DNA of 64,000 nucleotides from Lachnospiraceae bacterium (GCA_004556565.1 SFGN01000004.1:1-64000), one strand, 5' to 3'; positions 8,976 through 17,761 are shown, counted from the stretch's first letter. Made by a program: numbers and translations. Notes: a model not told the origin generated them from the letters alone.

Positions 8976-9446
8976 ATGGCAACAGAGAATATGATGAATC
9001 AGGCAAAAATGGTTTATACAAAATTAATTCAGACACTCGAGAACATTGGATGGCATTATAGAGAGGCAGGAGATTTGTCTGTTACTTATACGGTGACAGG
9101 TGATGACCTTCCGATGGAATTTGTTGTAACAATTGACGCAAATCTCCTGGCAATACGTTTCGCTTCCATTCTTCCGGTTAAATTTTCCGAAGAGAAACGT
9201 CTGGACGGTATCATTGCTGCCTGCGCGGCAAGCAACGGTCTGAAAGAGGGTATCTTCTCATGCAGGGAAAGTGACGGGACGATTTTGTTCATCTCAGCAT
9301 CCCCGTTTATTGACTGTGAAGTGGGAGAGGGTTGGTTCCGCACAATGATGAGCTTTGCACATGGAACGGTTGACCAGTTCAACGATAAATTCCTCATGCT
9401 TTCAAAAGGACTTATTGATATAAATAAATTCGTAGCAGAGGCATAA
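8976..9446 (+). CDS. YbjN-like protein 2 (paralogue of the upstream gene)
   Basis: This 156-residue protein is a diverged copy of the 8489 gene with the same order of motifs: GDDLPMEFVVTID, LPVKFSEEKRLDG, a central CSCRESDGTILF-like strand region and VDQFNDKFLMLSKG at the end. It has no catalytic residues that I can identify. Start 8976 has AAGGAGG 8-9 bases upstream. Tandem duplication beside a large AAA+ protease suggests that the two form a heteromer or recognise different clients, which is inference. Confidence 0.65.
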   Translation: MATENMMNQAKMVYTKLIQTLENIGWHYREAGDLSVTYTVTGDDLPMEFVVTIDANLLAIRFASILPVKFSEEKRLDGIIAACAASNGLKEGIFSCRESDGTILFISASPFIDCEVGEGWFRTMMSFAHGTVDQFNDKFLMLSKGLIDINKFVAEA

Positions 9447-9522
9447 GTTCTGATATGATTCCTGCCTCTAAGGCAGTGAGCAACAAATTTTATTTGTCCA
9501 ACCTTTTATTTATAATATAGAA

Positions 9523-9664
9523 GTACCTGTTCAGAGCCAACCTCCAAAATGCTTCGCATTTCGTCGGTGTGGCGTATCCGCCAAATAAAATTTCAAAAAC
9601 AGTCTTGAAAATGCAAGCATTTTACGTCTGTTGTATGAAATTTTGCTTGGCTCTGAACAGGTAC
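9523..9664. repeat. 142-bp palindrome-ended structured repeat (element C)
   Basis: The ends are perfect 18-bp inverted repeats: GTACCTGTTCAGAGCCAA at 9523-9540 and its complement at 9647-9664. Nested inside are hairpins AAATGC-TTC-GCATTT, an AAAATTTCA / TGAAATTTT pair, and AAAATGC-AA-GCATTTT. It has no coding capacity. The terminal GTTCAG and internal TGCAAGCA motifs also occur in the elements at 31415 and 48769, suggesting a distant relationship. A non-autonomous mobile or structured RNA-forming repeat is the likeliest reading. Confidence 0.75.
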
Positions 9665-9675
9665 ATATAGAAAAA

Positions 9676-9698
9676 ATGGCGGTCTGACTGACCGCCAT
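9676..9698 (-). terminator. intrinsic terminator of pncB-ddl-murF
   Basis: ATGGCGGTC and GACCGCCAT form a perfect 9-bp stem with loop TGACT. On the minus strand it is followed by a T6 run, and it lies 20 bases beyond the murF stop. Confidence 0.85.
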
Positions 9699-9717
9699 TC
9701 AAAATTAAATAATAGCT

Positions 9718-11148
9718 TTAAAATGTCATTTCTTTCAGAATATCAACAATCCCGGCAAAGTGCATTCCGTGGGATGCTTTTACAAGGACTGTATCATGCA
9801 GTTTCAGAATCTGACCGATATTTTCCAGAAATTCTTCTTTAGTTTCGTAATAACAGATTGCAGTGACCGCAGCTACCGCACAGGCTTTCCCTGAGGAATG
9901 TGCGATTTTTTCTTTTTTTACGGAATTCATATCTTCCGCACCTTTTGCCATGCTGCTGCACAGTGAGCCGATGCAGATAAGCACATCTGTGCCGATTTCT
10001 GCGGCGTACTGTCCTACCTCGTAATGCATCTGTTCCCCGTTGTCGCCCAGCTCAAACATATCGCCCAGGATTGCAACGGTGCGGGTGTCTGCTTTTTTCA
10101 GTACATCCAGAGAAGATTTCATGGAAGCCGGGTTGGCATTATAGCAGTCGTCGATGATATCAAGCTGTCCGGTACGGATCAGGTTGTTTCGCCCGGCAAG
10201 CGGGACAAGTGCTTCAATTCCTGCGATGATTTCTTCATCGGTCATACCCAGTGCATATCCCGCGGCAATTCCTGCCAGTGCATTGTATACCATATGGTCT
10301 CCCGGAATAGAAATGTGTGCTCTGAACCGTGAAGCCGGGGTGACGAATGCAGCCGTTGTTCCGGCGAGCCCCTGATTATCAATTTCTTCCGCATGGAACG
10401 GACAGGAATCATCCAGACCGAAATAGGTCGGCGCAATTCCGTTTCCCGGTACAAATCCGCGGAGCTTATCGTCATCTCCGTTAAAAAGAATTTTTCCTTC
10501 CGGGTTCATGTAAGTAAACATCTCGGTTTTGGCTCTCAGAATACCGTCTCTGTCTTTTAACTGTTCCAGGTGTGCACAGCCGATATTAGTGATGATACAG
10601 ATATCCGGGCGTGCCATTTTTGCCAGGCGTGTCATTTCACCAAAATCACTGATCCCCATTTCCAGGACGGCAACTTCATGTTCCTCCCGTATATTGAAAA
10701 TCGTCAGCGGAAGGCCGATTTCGTTATTGAAATTACCGGCGGTTTTCAGGACATTGTATTTCTGATTCAAAACAGAGGCGACCATTTCTTTTGTGCTTGT
10801 TTTTCCGACACTTCCGGAAATGCCGACAACCTTAATATCAAGGCTTCTCCGGTAGTGCTCCGCGATTGCTTTTAAAGCAGCCGTGCAGGACTCTACCCTG
10901 ATATAAGGATAGTCTGTCTCACCCAGGTCTGATTCGGCAACAGCACACAGTGCTCCGGCTGCCATGACCTGCGGGATAAAGGTGTGACCGTCTACACGTG
11001 CTCCTTTAATGGCAATAAAGAGACTGTCTTTTTCGACTTTCCGGCTGTCGATGACGACGCTTGAGACTTCCTGCCCTAATCTGCTTTTGTCACCGTGATA
11101 TGTGCCGCCGCAGGCAGCGGCGATTTCTTTGATGCTCATATGTTTCAT
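9718..11148 (-). CDS. murF: UDP-N-acetylmuramoyl-tripeptide--D-alanyl-D-alanine ligase
   Basis: MurF adds the D-Ala-D-Ala dipeptide to the UDP-MurNAc-tripeptide, the last cytosolic step of peptidoglycan precursor synthesis. The 476-residue length is normal. The N-terminal substrate domain contains the DSRKV motif, the central ATPase has the P-loop GISGSVGKTSTKE near residue 110, and the Mur-ligase signatures EMGISDFGEM and DDCYNANPASM are present. The start at 11148 has AAGGAG 8 bases away. It is encoded 15 bases downstream of ddl, whose product it uses, so co-expression makes biochemical sense. Confidence 0.96.
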   Translation of the reverse strand: MKHMSIKEIAAACGGTYHGDKSRLGQEVSSVVIDSRKVEKDSLFIAIKGARVDGHTFIPQVMAAGALCAVAESDLGETDYPYIRVESCTAALKAIAEHYRRSLDIKVVGISGSVGKTSTKEMVASVLNQKYNVLKTAGNFNNEIGLPLTIFNIREEHEVAVLEMGISDFGEMTRLAKMARPDICIITNIGCAHLEQLKDRDGILRAKTEMFTYMNPEGKILFNGDDDKLRGFVPGNGIAPTYFGLDDSCPFHAEEIDNQGLAGTTAAFVTPASRFRAHISIPGDHMVYNALAGIAAGYALGMTDEEIIAGIEALVPLAGRNNLIRTGQLDIIDDCYNANPASMKSSLDVLKKADTRTVAILGDMFELGDNGEQMHYEVGQYAAEIGTDVLICIGSLCSSMAKGAEDMNSVKKEKIAHSSGKACAVAAVTAICYYETKEEFLENIGQILKLHDTVLVKASHGMHFAGIVDILKEMTF

Positions 11149-11163
11149 GGGGATAGCTCCTTT

Positions 11164-12219
11164 TTATGAATATCTTGCTTCCAGTGATTTACGAATGATC
11201 AGCTCACACAGCTCATTATATTCGATGCCCGCAGCTTTCGCTTCTTTCGGCAGAAGACTGGCGGCGGTCATGCCCGGCAGTGTATTCATTTCCAGGCAGT
11301 ACAGGTTTCCTGCTTCATCCAGAAGAAAATCCGCCCGGCTGTACACATTCAGTTTCAGGGCATGGAAAGCCCGGACAGTCAGCTCCTGCATACGTTTGGA
11401 GATTTCTTCGCTGATATCTGCGGGACAGATTTCCAGCGATGCATCCGACTGATATTTATTTGCATAATCAAAAAATCCTGTTTTCGGAATGATTTCAATC
11501 GGTGGAAGTGCCGTACCGTCAATCACGCCGCAGGCAAATTCCCGGCCTTTGATATATTCTTCGATTACTACCTCATCTTCATAGCAGAAAGAGTTTTTCA
11601 ATGCCTCTTCATATTCAAGTGCTGTGTGGGCGATATGGACTCCGATGCTGGAACCGCCGCAGCATGGCTTTACGACAACAGGAAGGGTAAGCCCGAGAGA
11701 TTCAAGATCTTTTTTGGCTTTATTTTTGTGGATGCAGACGCCCTTTGGGGTATCTACGCCGGCCTGCAGGAAAATCTGTTTTGTGAGTCCTTTATCCATT
11801 GCAACGGCACAGCCCAGTGAATCCGGGCCGGTGTAACGGATGCCGAGCAGATCAAAGGTAGCCTGCAGTTTCCCGTTTTCACCTTCACCCCCGTGAAGAC
11901 CAAGGAAGGTGATGTCTGCCATGCGGCAAAGCTCTATGACATTCGGACCAAGGAAACAGTCGGACTGGTCCGGGCGGGAGGCTTTGACGGCCTGTAGATC
12001 CGGTGCGTCCGTGCTGATATTTTTTACGATATCAAGACCGTGCCCGGGAAGTGCGAAAACCTCTTCCAGCTTATTTTTGTCATAGGGAAGTCCCATGAAT
12101 ACATCCAGAAGATAGGCATCGTGCCCGTTTTCCAGAAGTGTGCGGCAGATACCGGCACTCGACATCAGGGATACATCGCGTTCCGTGCTCAGGCCTCCTG
12201 CTAATACGATAATTTTCAT
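11164..12219 (-). CDS. ddl: D-alanine--D-alanine ligase
   Basis: Ddl makes the D-Ala-D-Ala dipeptide used by MurF. The 351-residue protein has the ATP-grasp layout: N-terminal GGLSTERDVS, FLGLHGGEGENGKLQ, the phosphate loop CGGSSIGV, VIEEYIKGREF and the magnesium/ADP site LEMNTLPGMT. It lies between pncB and murF in one minus-strand operon. The start at 12219 follows GAGGAG. There is no neighbouring van-type regulator, dehydrogenase or dipeptidase, so this is read as a housekeeping enzyme and not a resistance ligase. Confidence 0.95.
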   Translation of the reverse strand: MKIIVLAGGLSTERDVSLMSSAGICRTLLENGHDAYLLDVFMGLPYDKNKLEEVFALPGHGLDIVKNISTDAPDLQAVKASRPDQSDCFLGPNVIELCRMADITFLGLHGGEGENGKLQATFDLLGIRYTGPDSLGCAVAMDKGLTKQIFLQAGVDTPKGVCIHKNKAKKDLESLGLTLPVVVKPCCGGSSIGVHIAHTALEYEEALKNSFCYEDEVVIEEYIKGREFACGVIDGTALPPIEIIPKTGFFDYANKYQSDASLEICPADISEEISKRMQELTVRAFHALKLNVYSRADFLLDEAGNLYCLEMNTLPGMTAASLLPKEAKAAGIEYNELCELIIRKSLEARYS

Positions 12220-12272
12220 TGAATTTATACTCCTCTCTGATTGTTTGAATTTATAATATATTAAAAATCAGC

Positions 12273-13715
12273 TTATCTGTTTTTTTCTGAAAGAAGTCGC
12301 TGTTTGGTATCATAAAGCTTCTGGGAAAGATCCACATATACATTGTGGGGATAGAACAGACGTTGTGTCTCTTCCCAGAGTGTTTCTTTCTCCTGGCGGC
12401 AGTATGCTGCAATTTCTTTTACGCCAGGTGACTGGTAAATACATTCGCCGTTTACGAAGACAGGTACAAGCAGCTCACGCATTGTATAGCTTCCGCCTGC
12501 CAGACGTGTTTTCTTCCAGGGCTCCTTCGGGGAAAAGAGAACCATTTCTTCCTCCGGGTCAAATACTTCGTCAGCAAAGCAGATTAAATCAGCACGGATT
12601 TTTCCGGTTTCTTTATCATAAATACGGTAAATGGTTTTATTACCCGGATTTGTGATTTTCTCTGTATTTTCGGAAAGCTTAATTTTGGGTACAAATGTGC
12701 CGTCCTCTGCTTTAATGGCAGCCAGTTTGTAGACACCTCCGAAGGAAGGGCAGTCTTTGGATGTGATCATATTGGTTCCGACACCCCAGGAACGTATCTG
12801 GGCACCCTGCATTTTCAGGTCATGGATAAGGATTTCGTCCAGATCGTTGGATGCGGCGATAACAGCATCTGTAAATCCGGCTTCATCCAGCATTTTACGA
12901 GCTTTTTTTGACAGATAGGCAAGGTCTCCGCTGTCCAGGCGGATTCCGTAAGATTTCGGCTTGATTCCGGCTTCACGCATTTCTTTGAAAACGCGGATGG
13001 CATTTGGAATGCCTGATTTCAAAGTGTCATAAGTATCTACAAGGAGCGTGCAGGAATTCGGGTACAGCTTCGCATATTCTTTAAAAGCAGTGTATTCATC
13101 CGGGAAGCTCATAATCCAGCTGTGTGCGTGGGTTCCCATCACAGGAACATCGAACAATTTGCCGGCAAGGACGTTGGAAGTTCCTACACATCCGCCGATC
13201 ATCGCAGCTCTTGCACCGTAAAGGCCAGCATCCGGTCCCTGGGCGCGGCGCAGGCCGAATTCCATGACACCGTCACCCTGTGCGGCGTAAACGACGCGGG
13301 ATGTTTTGGTGGCAATCAGGCACTGATGGTTTACGATGTTCAGGATTGCTGTTTCAACAAGCTGTGCCTCCATGATAGGAGCAATGACCTTAAGAAGAGG
13401 CTCCCGCGGGAAAATCATGGTTCCTTCCGGAATCGCGTAAATGCTTCCGCTGAAATGGAATCCGCTGAGGTAATCGAGAAAACGGTCGCTGAAAATGCCG
13501 AGCCCTCTCAGATAGTCGACATCTTCATAAGTAAAATTCAGATTTTTGATATATTCAATGACTTGTTCCAAACCTGCCATGACGGAATAACCGCCCTGGT
13601 TTGGGTTGGCACGGAAAAACATATCAAAGATAACCGTTTCATTCTCCTGGGTCTCAAAATATCCCTGCATCATAGTAAGCTGGTATAAATCTGTCAATAA
13701 CGTAAGATTTCTCAT
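12273..13715 (-). CDS. pncB: nicotinate phosphoribosyltransferase
   Basis: This converts nicotinate and PRPP to nicotinate mononucleotide in the Preiss-Handler NAD salvage route. The 480-residue protein shows the family start LLTDLYQLTMMQGYF, FGLRRAQGPDAG, the conserved GTHAHSWIMSFPDE, YGIRLDSGDLAYLSKKAR and GVGTNMITS. The active-site His of the GTHAHS segment is present. The start at 13715 has AAGGAGA on the minus strand. It is first in the pncB-ddl-murF set; the link between NAD salvage and wall synthesis appears to be only positional. Confidence 0.95.
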   Translation of the reverse strand: MRNLTLLTDLYQLTMMQGYFETQENETVIFDMFFRANPNQGGYSVMAGLEQVIEYIKNLNFTYEDVDYLRGLGIFSDRFLDYLSGFHFSGSIYAIPEGTMIFPREPLLKVIAPIMEAQLVETAILNIVNHQCLIATKTSRVVYAAQGDGVMEFGLRRAQGPDAGLYGARAAMIGGCVGTSNVLAGKLFDVPVMGTHAHSWIMSFPDEYTAFKEYAKLYPNSCTLLVDTYDTLKSGIPNAIRVFKEMREAGIKPKSYGIRLDSGDLAYLSKKARKMLDEAGFTDAVIAASNDLDEILIHDLKMQGAQIRSWGVGTNMITSKDCPSFGGVYKLAAIKAEDGTFVPKIKLSENTEKITNPGNKTIYRIYDKETGKIRADLICFADEVFDPEEEMVLFSPKEPWKKTRLAGGSYTMRELLVPVFVNGECIYQSPGVKEIAAYCRQEKETLWEETQRLFYPHNVYVDLSQKLYDTKQRLLSEKNR

Positions 13716-13754
13716 AATTAATCAGTCTCCTTCTCATATGGTAAAAGGTAACGT

Positions 13755-13784
13755 ACGTGCAAAGCGCACTTTGTGCTCATTATA
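13755..13784 (-). promoter_or_regulatory. pncB promoter -10 with overlapping inverted repeat
   Basis: On the minus strand TATAAT occupies 13784-13779, and CAAAG / CTTTG arms (13760-13773) lie just downstream around the expected transcription start. That is a classic repressor position. Regulation by an NAD-responsive repressor is a guess; the site does not match a consensus I can name with certainty. Confidence 0.45.
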
Positions 13785-13785
13785 G

Positions 13786-14160
13786 CACATGACAGAAAAA
13801 AGTAAATGCAGGGAGAAAAAAGTTTTGGAGGTATTGAAAAATAAATAAAGAGCCGGAAGAGAGATTCTTTGATGGAATAACAGGTGTATACAAAGACCCG
13901 GAGAGGTTTGGAAAATTTGTGGCTACATTTCCGGAAAAAGAAAAGATGAAATTTCCAGGGCATGTTCTCCCAACTGTCTTGGTTCTGCCGGCTCCAGTGC
14001 AAAATCAGCTCTTTTTTCTGGTTAATAAAGGTTTCGATTTCCATCCGTACATGTCCGGGTGGCCGTTCCACAAAGCGAGCATAACATCAACCTGAACTTC
14101 AGCTCTAATTTATTTTATTTCATACGTTACAGTTTAGAAGTTCCCTGTGTTAAAGCGTCC
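13786..14160. other. gene-poor stretch with possible coding remnant
   Basis: No convincing gene is seen. The plus frame from about 13880 to 14090 reads as an uninterrupted protein-like stretch (for example YKDPERFGKFVATFPEKEK) with no start codon or ribosome site, and the minus frame is also open. It may be a decayed gene fragment. Nothing else is evident. Confidence 0.3.
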
Positions 14161-14171
14161 GCCCTAAAGAC

Positions 14172-14201
14172 GAGCCCTGGTTTTCACCAGGGCTTTTCGT
14201 C
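14172..14201 (+). terminator. hairpin terminator at the 3' end of the nucleotidyltransferase gene
   Basis: GCCCTGG (14174-14180) pairs with CCAGGGC (14187-14193) around TTTTCA, followed by TTTT on the plus strand. The T-rich side favours plus-strand termination, although the adjacent gene is on the minus strand and may use the same hairpin. Confidence 0.6.
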
Positions 14202-15495
14202 ATTTTATAATTCCATATTTACGCATCAGTTCGACACGTTCATTTCCAATCTTAATGCTTTCTGATGCATTATTGCCGCTCTTGTTTCCTGCTGTTTCCT
14301 TACGATAAGTCCATACTCTCTGGATCCAGGCAATTGGAAGGAGGAAGGGATACTTCTTCAGGTATGGATATCTGCCGGACATTTTGTCTACTGGAAGACA
14401 TACAGCTTTGATAGCCGCCAGCAGTTTACCTGTGCTGGCTTTCTCTCCACGTTTATCAGCGATCATCGCATTTAAAGTGATGTTGCTGCTATGCTTTCGG
14501 CTCATGTCAGACTGTCCAAAGACACCGGATTCAAGCAGATCCGCCAGCATAAAGGACTCGTCCACTTCGATGGATTTCCAGCAATCCGGGTAACATGCTT
14601 TCACTGGATCAAAGGTCAGATACTTCTCTCCAATCACAAACATGGATGCTGCAAAGAGTTCTGCGCTGACTTCACGCAGGCACTCCAGAACATAATTCCA
14701 GTCTATTTCTGCCCCATGTGCATTGGCATACAGGCTGATGTCACAAACCTGGCGAATACCAAATCCGCTGTGCAGGAAGTGCTTGAATGAATGCAGAATC
14801 AGGTACAGCAGATGATCTGTTGGATTCATGGTCAGGAACTTCATTCCATCAACCTCTTCCTCAATCAGTCCGCAATCCCCTGCATGAGGAGCAACTCTGC
14901 GTATGTGAATCCCATCAAAGAAACGGTTAAGATCTCCATAAGCCTCAGATTCCGGCGGAAACATGTGCTTATGCAGCTCAATGTAAAGAGGACTGCCTTG
15001 CTTTACATAAGGTACTTCATAGACATTATAGATATCCTTATCCGGATTCATCAGTGTCATCCCCATGTCCAGTAAAGCTTTATGTGCCAGATCAAACTGA
15101 TTCTCAGGGATGAAAACATCCTCATCACCGGACACTCTGGCATCCGGGTTCGGATACAGTTTTCTGCATATAATGCCCTTTACCACACAAGGTAGAACGT
15201 CAGCCTTTCTAAGTTGCTCAGACAATCCATAGAACTCTCCAGACTTCATGGCTTGTATGGCAATCTGCTGGATCACCTTTCGTTTCTGCATAGTCATAAA
15301 CTGAGGTGGCAGCGCTTTGGCTGCGTCACAGTTATAGACTGCTTCAAAAATCATGGCTGTCACATTGTGTATATCTGCAATCTGAAACAGCTGCAACATT
15401 TCTTCAGGTGAAATGTCCTCTACAGACCATTTCACCTGGGTGTTATTTAAAGAAGCTTTTAATGCTTCAAGAAAGTATTCATTATTCTTTTGCAT
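14200..15495 (-). CDS. nucleotidyltransferase-like protein (Nucleotidyltransf_5 type)
   Basis: This 431-residue protein resembles the uncharacterised nucleotidyltransferase family often found beside polysaccharide or peptide-modification genes. The core is CVVKGIICRKLYPNPDARVSGDEDVFI, in which the KG and D-D pairs match the nucleotidyltransferase metal site. It continues with IELHKHMFPP and a helical region HLLYLILHSFKHFLHSG. The start at 15495 follows GAGGAG. It stands alone between a gene-poor region and deoB, which suggests an accessory gene. Its substrate is unknown. Confidence 0.65.
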   Translation of the reverse strand: MQKNNEYFLEALKASLNNTQVKWSVEDISPEEMLQLFQIADIHNVTAMIFEAVYNCDAAKALPPQFMTMQKRKVIQQIAIQAMKSGEFYGLSEQLRKADVLPCVVKGIICRKLYPNPDARVSGDEDVFIPENQFDLAHKALLDMGMTLMNPDKDIYNVYEVPYVKQGSPLYIELHKHMFPPESEAYGDLNRFFDGIHIRRVAPHAGDCGLIEEEVDGMKFLTMNPTDHLLYLILHSFKHFLHSGFGIRQVCDISLYANAHGAEIDWNYVLECLREVSAELFAASMFVIGEKYLTFDPVKACYPDCWKSIEVDESFMLADLLESGVFGQSDMSRKHSSNITLNAMIADKRGEKASTGKLLAAIKAVCLPVDKMSGRYPYLKKYPFLLPIAWIQRVWTYRKETAGNKSGNNASESIKIGNERVELMRKYGIIK

Positions 15496-15695
15496 TAACG
15501 TCCTCCTCTGGGACAAAATCTACAACTATTATTTCCGGTCTGTTATTTAAGATACGATGTAGTGGTATTTGATTTTATTTTACGTTTGTAGAAGGATTGC
15601 GTCAAGATTATCTTGATAATTTCCTGTGTATTGTTGTCGGTTTTATCATATTATAGTAGAGTAGAATCAGGTAAAAGCGGAAGGAGAAAGTGGAT

Positions 15696-16892
15696 ATGGG
15701 TAAAAGAGTCTTTTTGATCGTGCTGGACAGTGTGGGAATTGGCTGGGAGCCGGATGCAGATTTATTCGGGGATGTAGGAAGCGATACCTTCGGTACTTGT
15801 GTGAGAAGCAGGCGGCTGCGCGTACCGAATCTTGAAAAGATGGGAATATTCCGTATTGAAGGGACATCATTTGAAAGAAGCTGGAAACGGGTGGCTGTGG
15901 ATGATTTATCGTATCCCGTAAAACTTCCGGGCATTTATGGGAGGCTTCAGGAGCGTTCCATGGGAAAAGACACGACAGTCGGACACTGGGAGATTGCAGG
16001 GGTGGTTTCACCGAAACCGATGCCGACTTATCCTGAAGGATTTCCGGAAGAAATTCTGAAGGAATTTGAGCGAAAGACAGGAAGGGGCATCATCTGCAAT
16101 GAGGTGGGTTCCGGGACGGAAATGATTAAACGTTATGGGGAAGAGCATGTGCGTACCGGAAAATGGATCGTCTATACATCAGCAGACAGTGTGTTTCAGG
16201 TGGCTGCCCATGAGGACGTGATTCCTCTGGAAGAGCTTTACGCGGCATGCCGGACGGCTCGGGAAATGCTGACAGGGGAGCATGCGGTCGGTCGTGTGAT
16301 CGCCAGACCTTTTGTCGGAGAAGCACCGGATTTTACCCGGACGGTAAACAGGCATGATTTTTCACTGGAGCCGCCTTCGGAAACGCTGCTTGATCGGCTG
16401 AAAGCCCGGGGATTGCAGGTGATCGGAGTCGGGAAAATCTATGATATTTTTGCAGGCCGAGGGCTGACACGTACCTTTCCGAATGAAGGAAATGAAAAAA
16501 ATATGGATGTGACATGCAGGCTTCTGGAAGAAGATTTTGAAGGACTTTGTTTTGTTAATCTGGTGGATTTTGATATGATTTACGGGCACAGGAATAATAT
16601 AGAAGGTTATACGGATGCCTTGAATGCGTTTGATATTCGTCTGGGAGAGATGCTGCAGAAACTGAAAGAAGATGATATTTTGATGATTACAGCCGATCAT
16701 GGCTGTGATCCCGGGTTCAACGGCACGGATCATACCAGAGAATATGTGCCGTTTTTCTGCTGCGGGCAAAAAGTGAAGGCAGACGTTAATATCGGAACAC
16801 GCGGTAGTTTTGCGGATATCGCGGCAACGATAGCGGACATTTTCGGAATCGGCTGGAACGGGGCAGGAAAAAGCTTCCGGGGGCTGATGTGA
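15696..16892 (+). CDS. deoB: phosphopentomutase
   Basis: DeoB interconverts ribose (or deoxyribose) 1- and 5-phosphates in nucleoside breakdown. The 398-residue alkaline-phosphatase superfamily protein has the N-terminal metal site VLDSVGIG, the catalytic threonine segment GKDTTVGHWEIAG, FDMIYGHRNN and the C-terminal metal site TADHGCDPGFNGTDHTRE. The ATG at 15696 is preferred over GTG at 15690 because AAGGAG lies 9 bases away. The gene is monocistronic: a strong terminator follows. Confidence 0.96.
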   Translation: MGKRVFLIVLDSVGIGWEPDADLFGDVGSDTFGTCVRSRRLRVPNLEKMGIFRIEGTSFERSWKRVAVDDLSYPVKLPGIYGRLQERSMGKDTTVGHWEIAGVVSPKPMPTYPEGFPEEILKEFERKTGRGIICNEVGSGTEMIKRYGEEHVRTGKWIVYTSADSVFQVAAHEDVIPLEELYAACRTAREMLTGEHAVGRVIARPFVGEAPDFTRTVNRHDFSLEPPSETLLDRLKARGLQVIGVGKIYDIFAGRGLTRTFPNEGNEKNMDVTCRLLEEDFEGLCFVNLVDFDMIYGHRNNIEGYTDALNAFDIRLGEMLQKLKEDDILMITADHGCDPGFNGTDHTREYVPFFCCGQKVKADVNIGTRGSFADIAATIADIFGIGWNGAGKSFRGLM

Positions 16893-16942
16893 AACTGATT
16901 GTAGATTTGAGAAGAAGTTTTTAGTGATAATATAAACAGTAT

Positions 16943-16992
16943 AAAGCGGACATTCGTAATGCATCTGAAAGGTACGATGTCCGCTTTGTTTT
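16943..16992 (+). terminator. intrinsic terminator of deoB
   Basis: AAAGCGGACAT (16943-16953) pairs perfectly with ATGTCCGCTTT (16977-16987), followed by GTTTTT. The loop can add a short CGTA/TACG pairing. Confidence 0.85.
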
Positions 16993-17026
16993 TACTACAA
17001 AGATGTAGTTAAAATATACATTTTAT

Positions 17027-17761
17027 TTATAACATTTCCGAATTTTTCTTTATTGTTTCCTGAATGATTCCCTGGACATAGGAACCAATATGTTTCTTGG
17101 TTTCTTTGTCCAGCCGGTCAGGATAAATCGGTTTGCCATATTCAAGGATTACATGTGTCTTTTTAATTCGCGGGAAATGATTTTCAAATATTTCGGCGGT
17201 GTTATTCATGGAAATCGGAATAATCGCGCAATTTGTTTTGGTAGAAATCTTAAAAGCACCGTCTTTAAACGGAAGCATCGTTAATTCTTCGCCTTTGTTT
17301 CTGGTTCCTTCCGGAAAAATGCAGATGGAGATGCCGTTTTTAATATAATCGATAGCCTGAAGGATTGTTTTAAGTCCTTCTTTTGGATTCTCGCGGTCAA
17401 GGAACAGACAATATACGAAACGCATCCAGGTGGAAAGAAGTGGAATTTTCTCCATTTCTTTTTTGGCAACATAGCCTGTCAGCCGCCTGCAGCGGGAATA
17501 TGTCAGCAGAATATCGAAAAAACTGCGGTGGTTTCCGATATACAAGACGGGTTCGTCGGGAATATTTTCTTCGCCGATAACGGTCACTTCTACGCCTGTA
17601 ATGTCAAGAATCCGTTTAAATCCCCACTGTACGATCCGGAGGGAACTATAATCCCTTGCTTTTGGATTTACCTTCCCGATAAGCCATTCAATTCCGAACA
17701 CAGGAATTGACAGGATAAGAAACAAAAACAAAAATACTGCGACAATACAAAATTTAATCAT
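17027..17761 (-). CDS. plsC: 1-acyl-sn-glycerol-3-phosphate acyltransferase
   Basis: This enzyme acylates lysophosphatidic acid to phosphatidic acid at the inner membrane. The 244-residue protein begins with a hydrophobic anchor (residues about 3-25), then has the acyltransferase HX4D motif NHRSFFD and the substrate motif FPEGTRNKGE. Start 17761 is chosen because a GAGAGGA site lies just upstream on the minus strand; the longer ORF to 17866 crosses the leader. The gene is monocistronic with its own promoter near 17838-17866. Confidence 0.92.
   Translation of the reverse strand: MIKFCIVAVFLFLFLILSIPVFGIEWLIGKVNPKARDYSSLRIVQWGFKRILDITGVEVTVIGEENIPDEPVLYIGNHRSFFDILLTYSRCRRLTGYVAKKEMEKIPLLSTWMRFVYCLFLDRENPKEGLKTILQAIDYIKNGISICIFPEGTRNKGEELTMLPFKDGAFKISTKTNCAIIPISMNNTAEIFENHFPRIKKTHVILEYGKPIYPDRLDKETKKHIGSYVQGIIQETIKKNSEML

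Noticed and set aside
11164..12219. Vancomycin-type D-Ala-D-Ser/D-Lac ligase
   Set aside because: No van neighbours, and the gene is paired with murF as a housekeeping ligase.
13718..14071. 117-codon minus-strand gene upstream of pncB
   Set aside because: It spans the pncB promoter and leader, lacks a ribosome site and has remnant-like composition.
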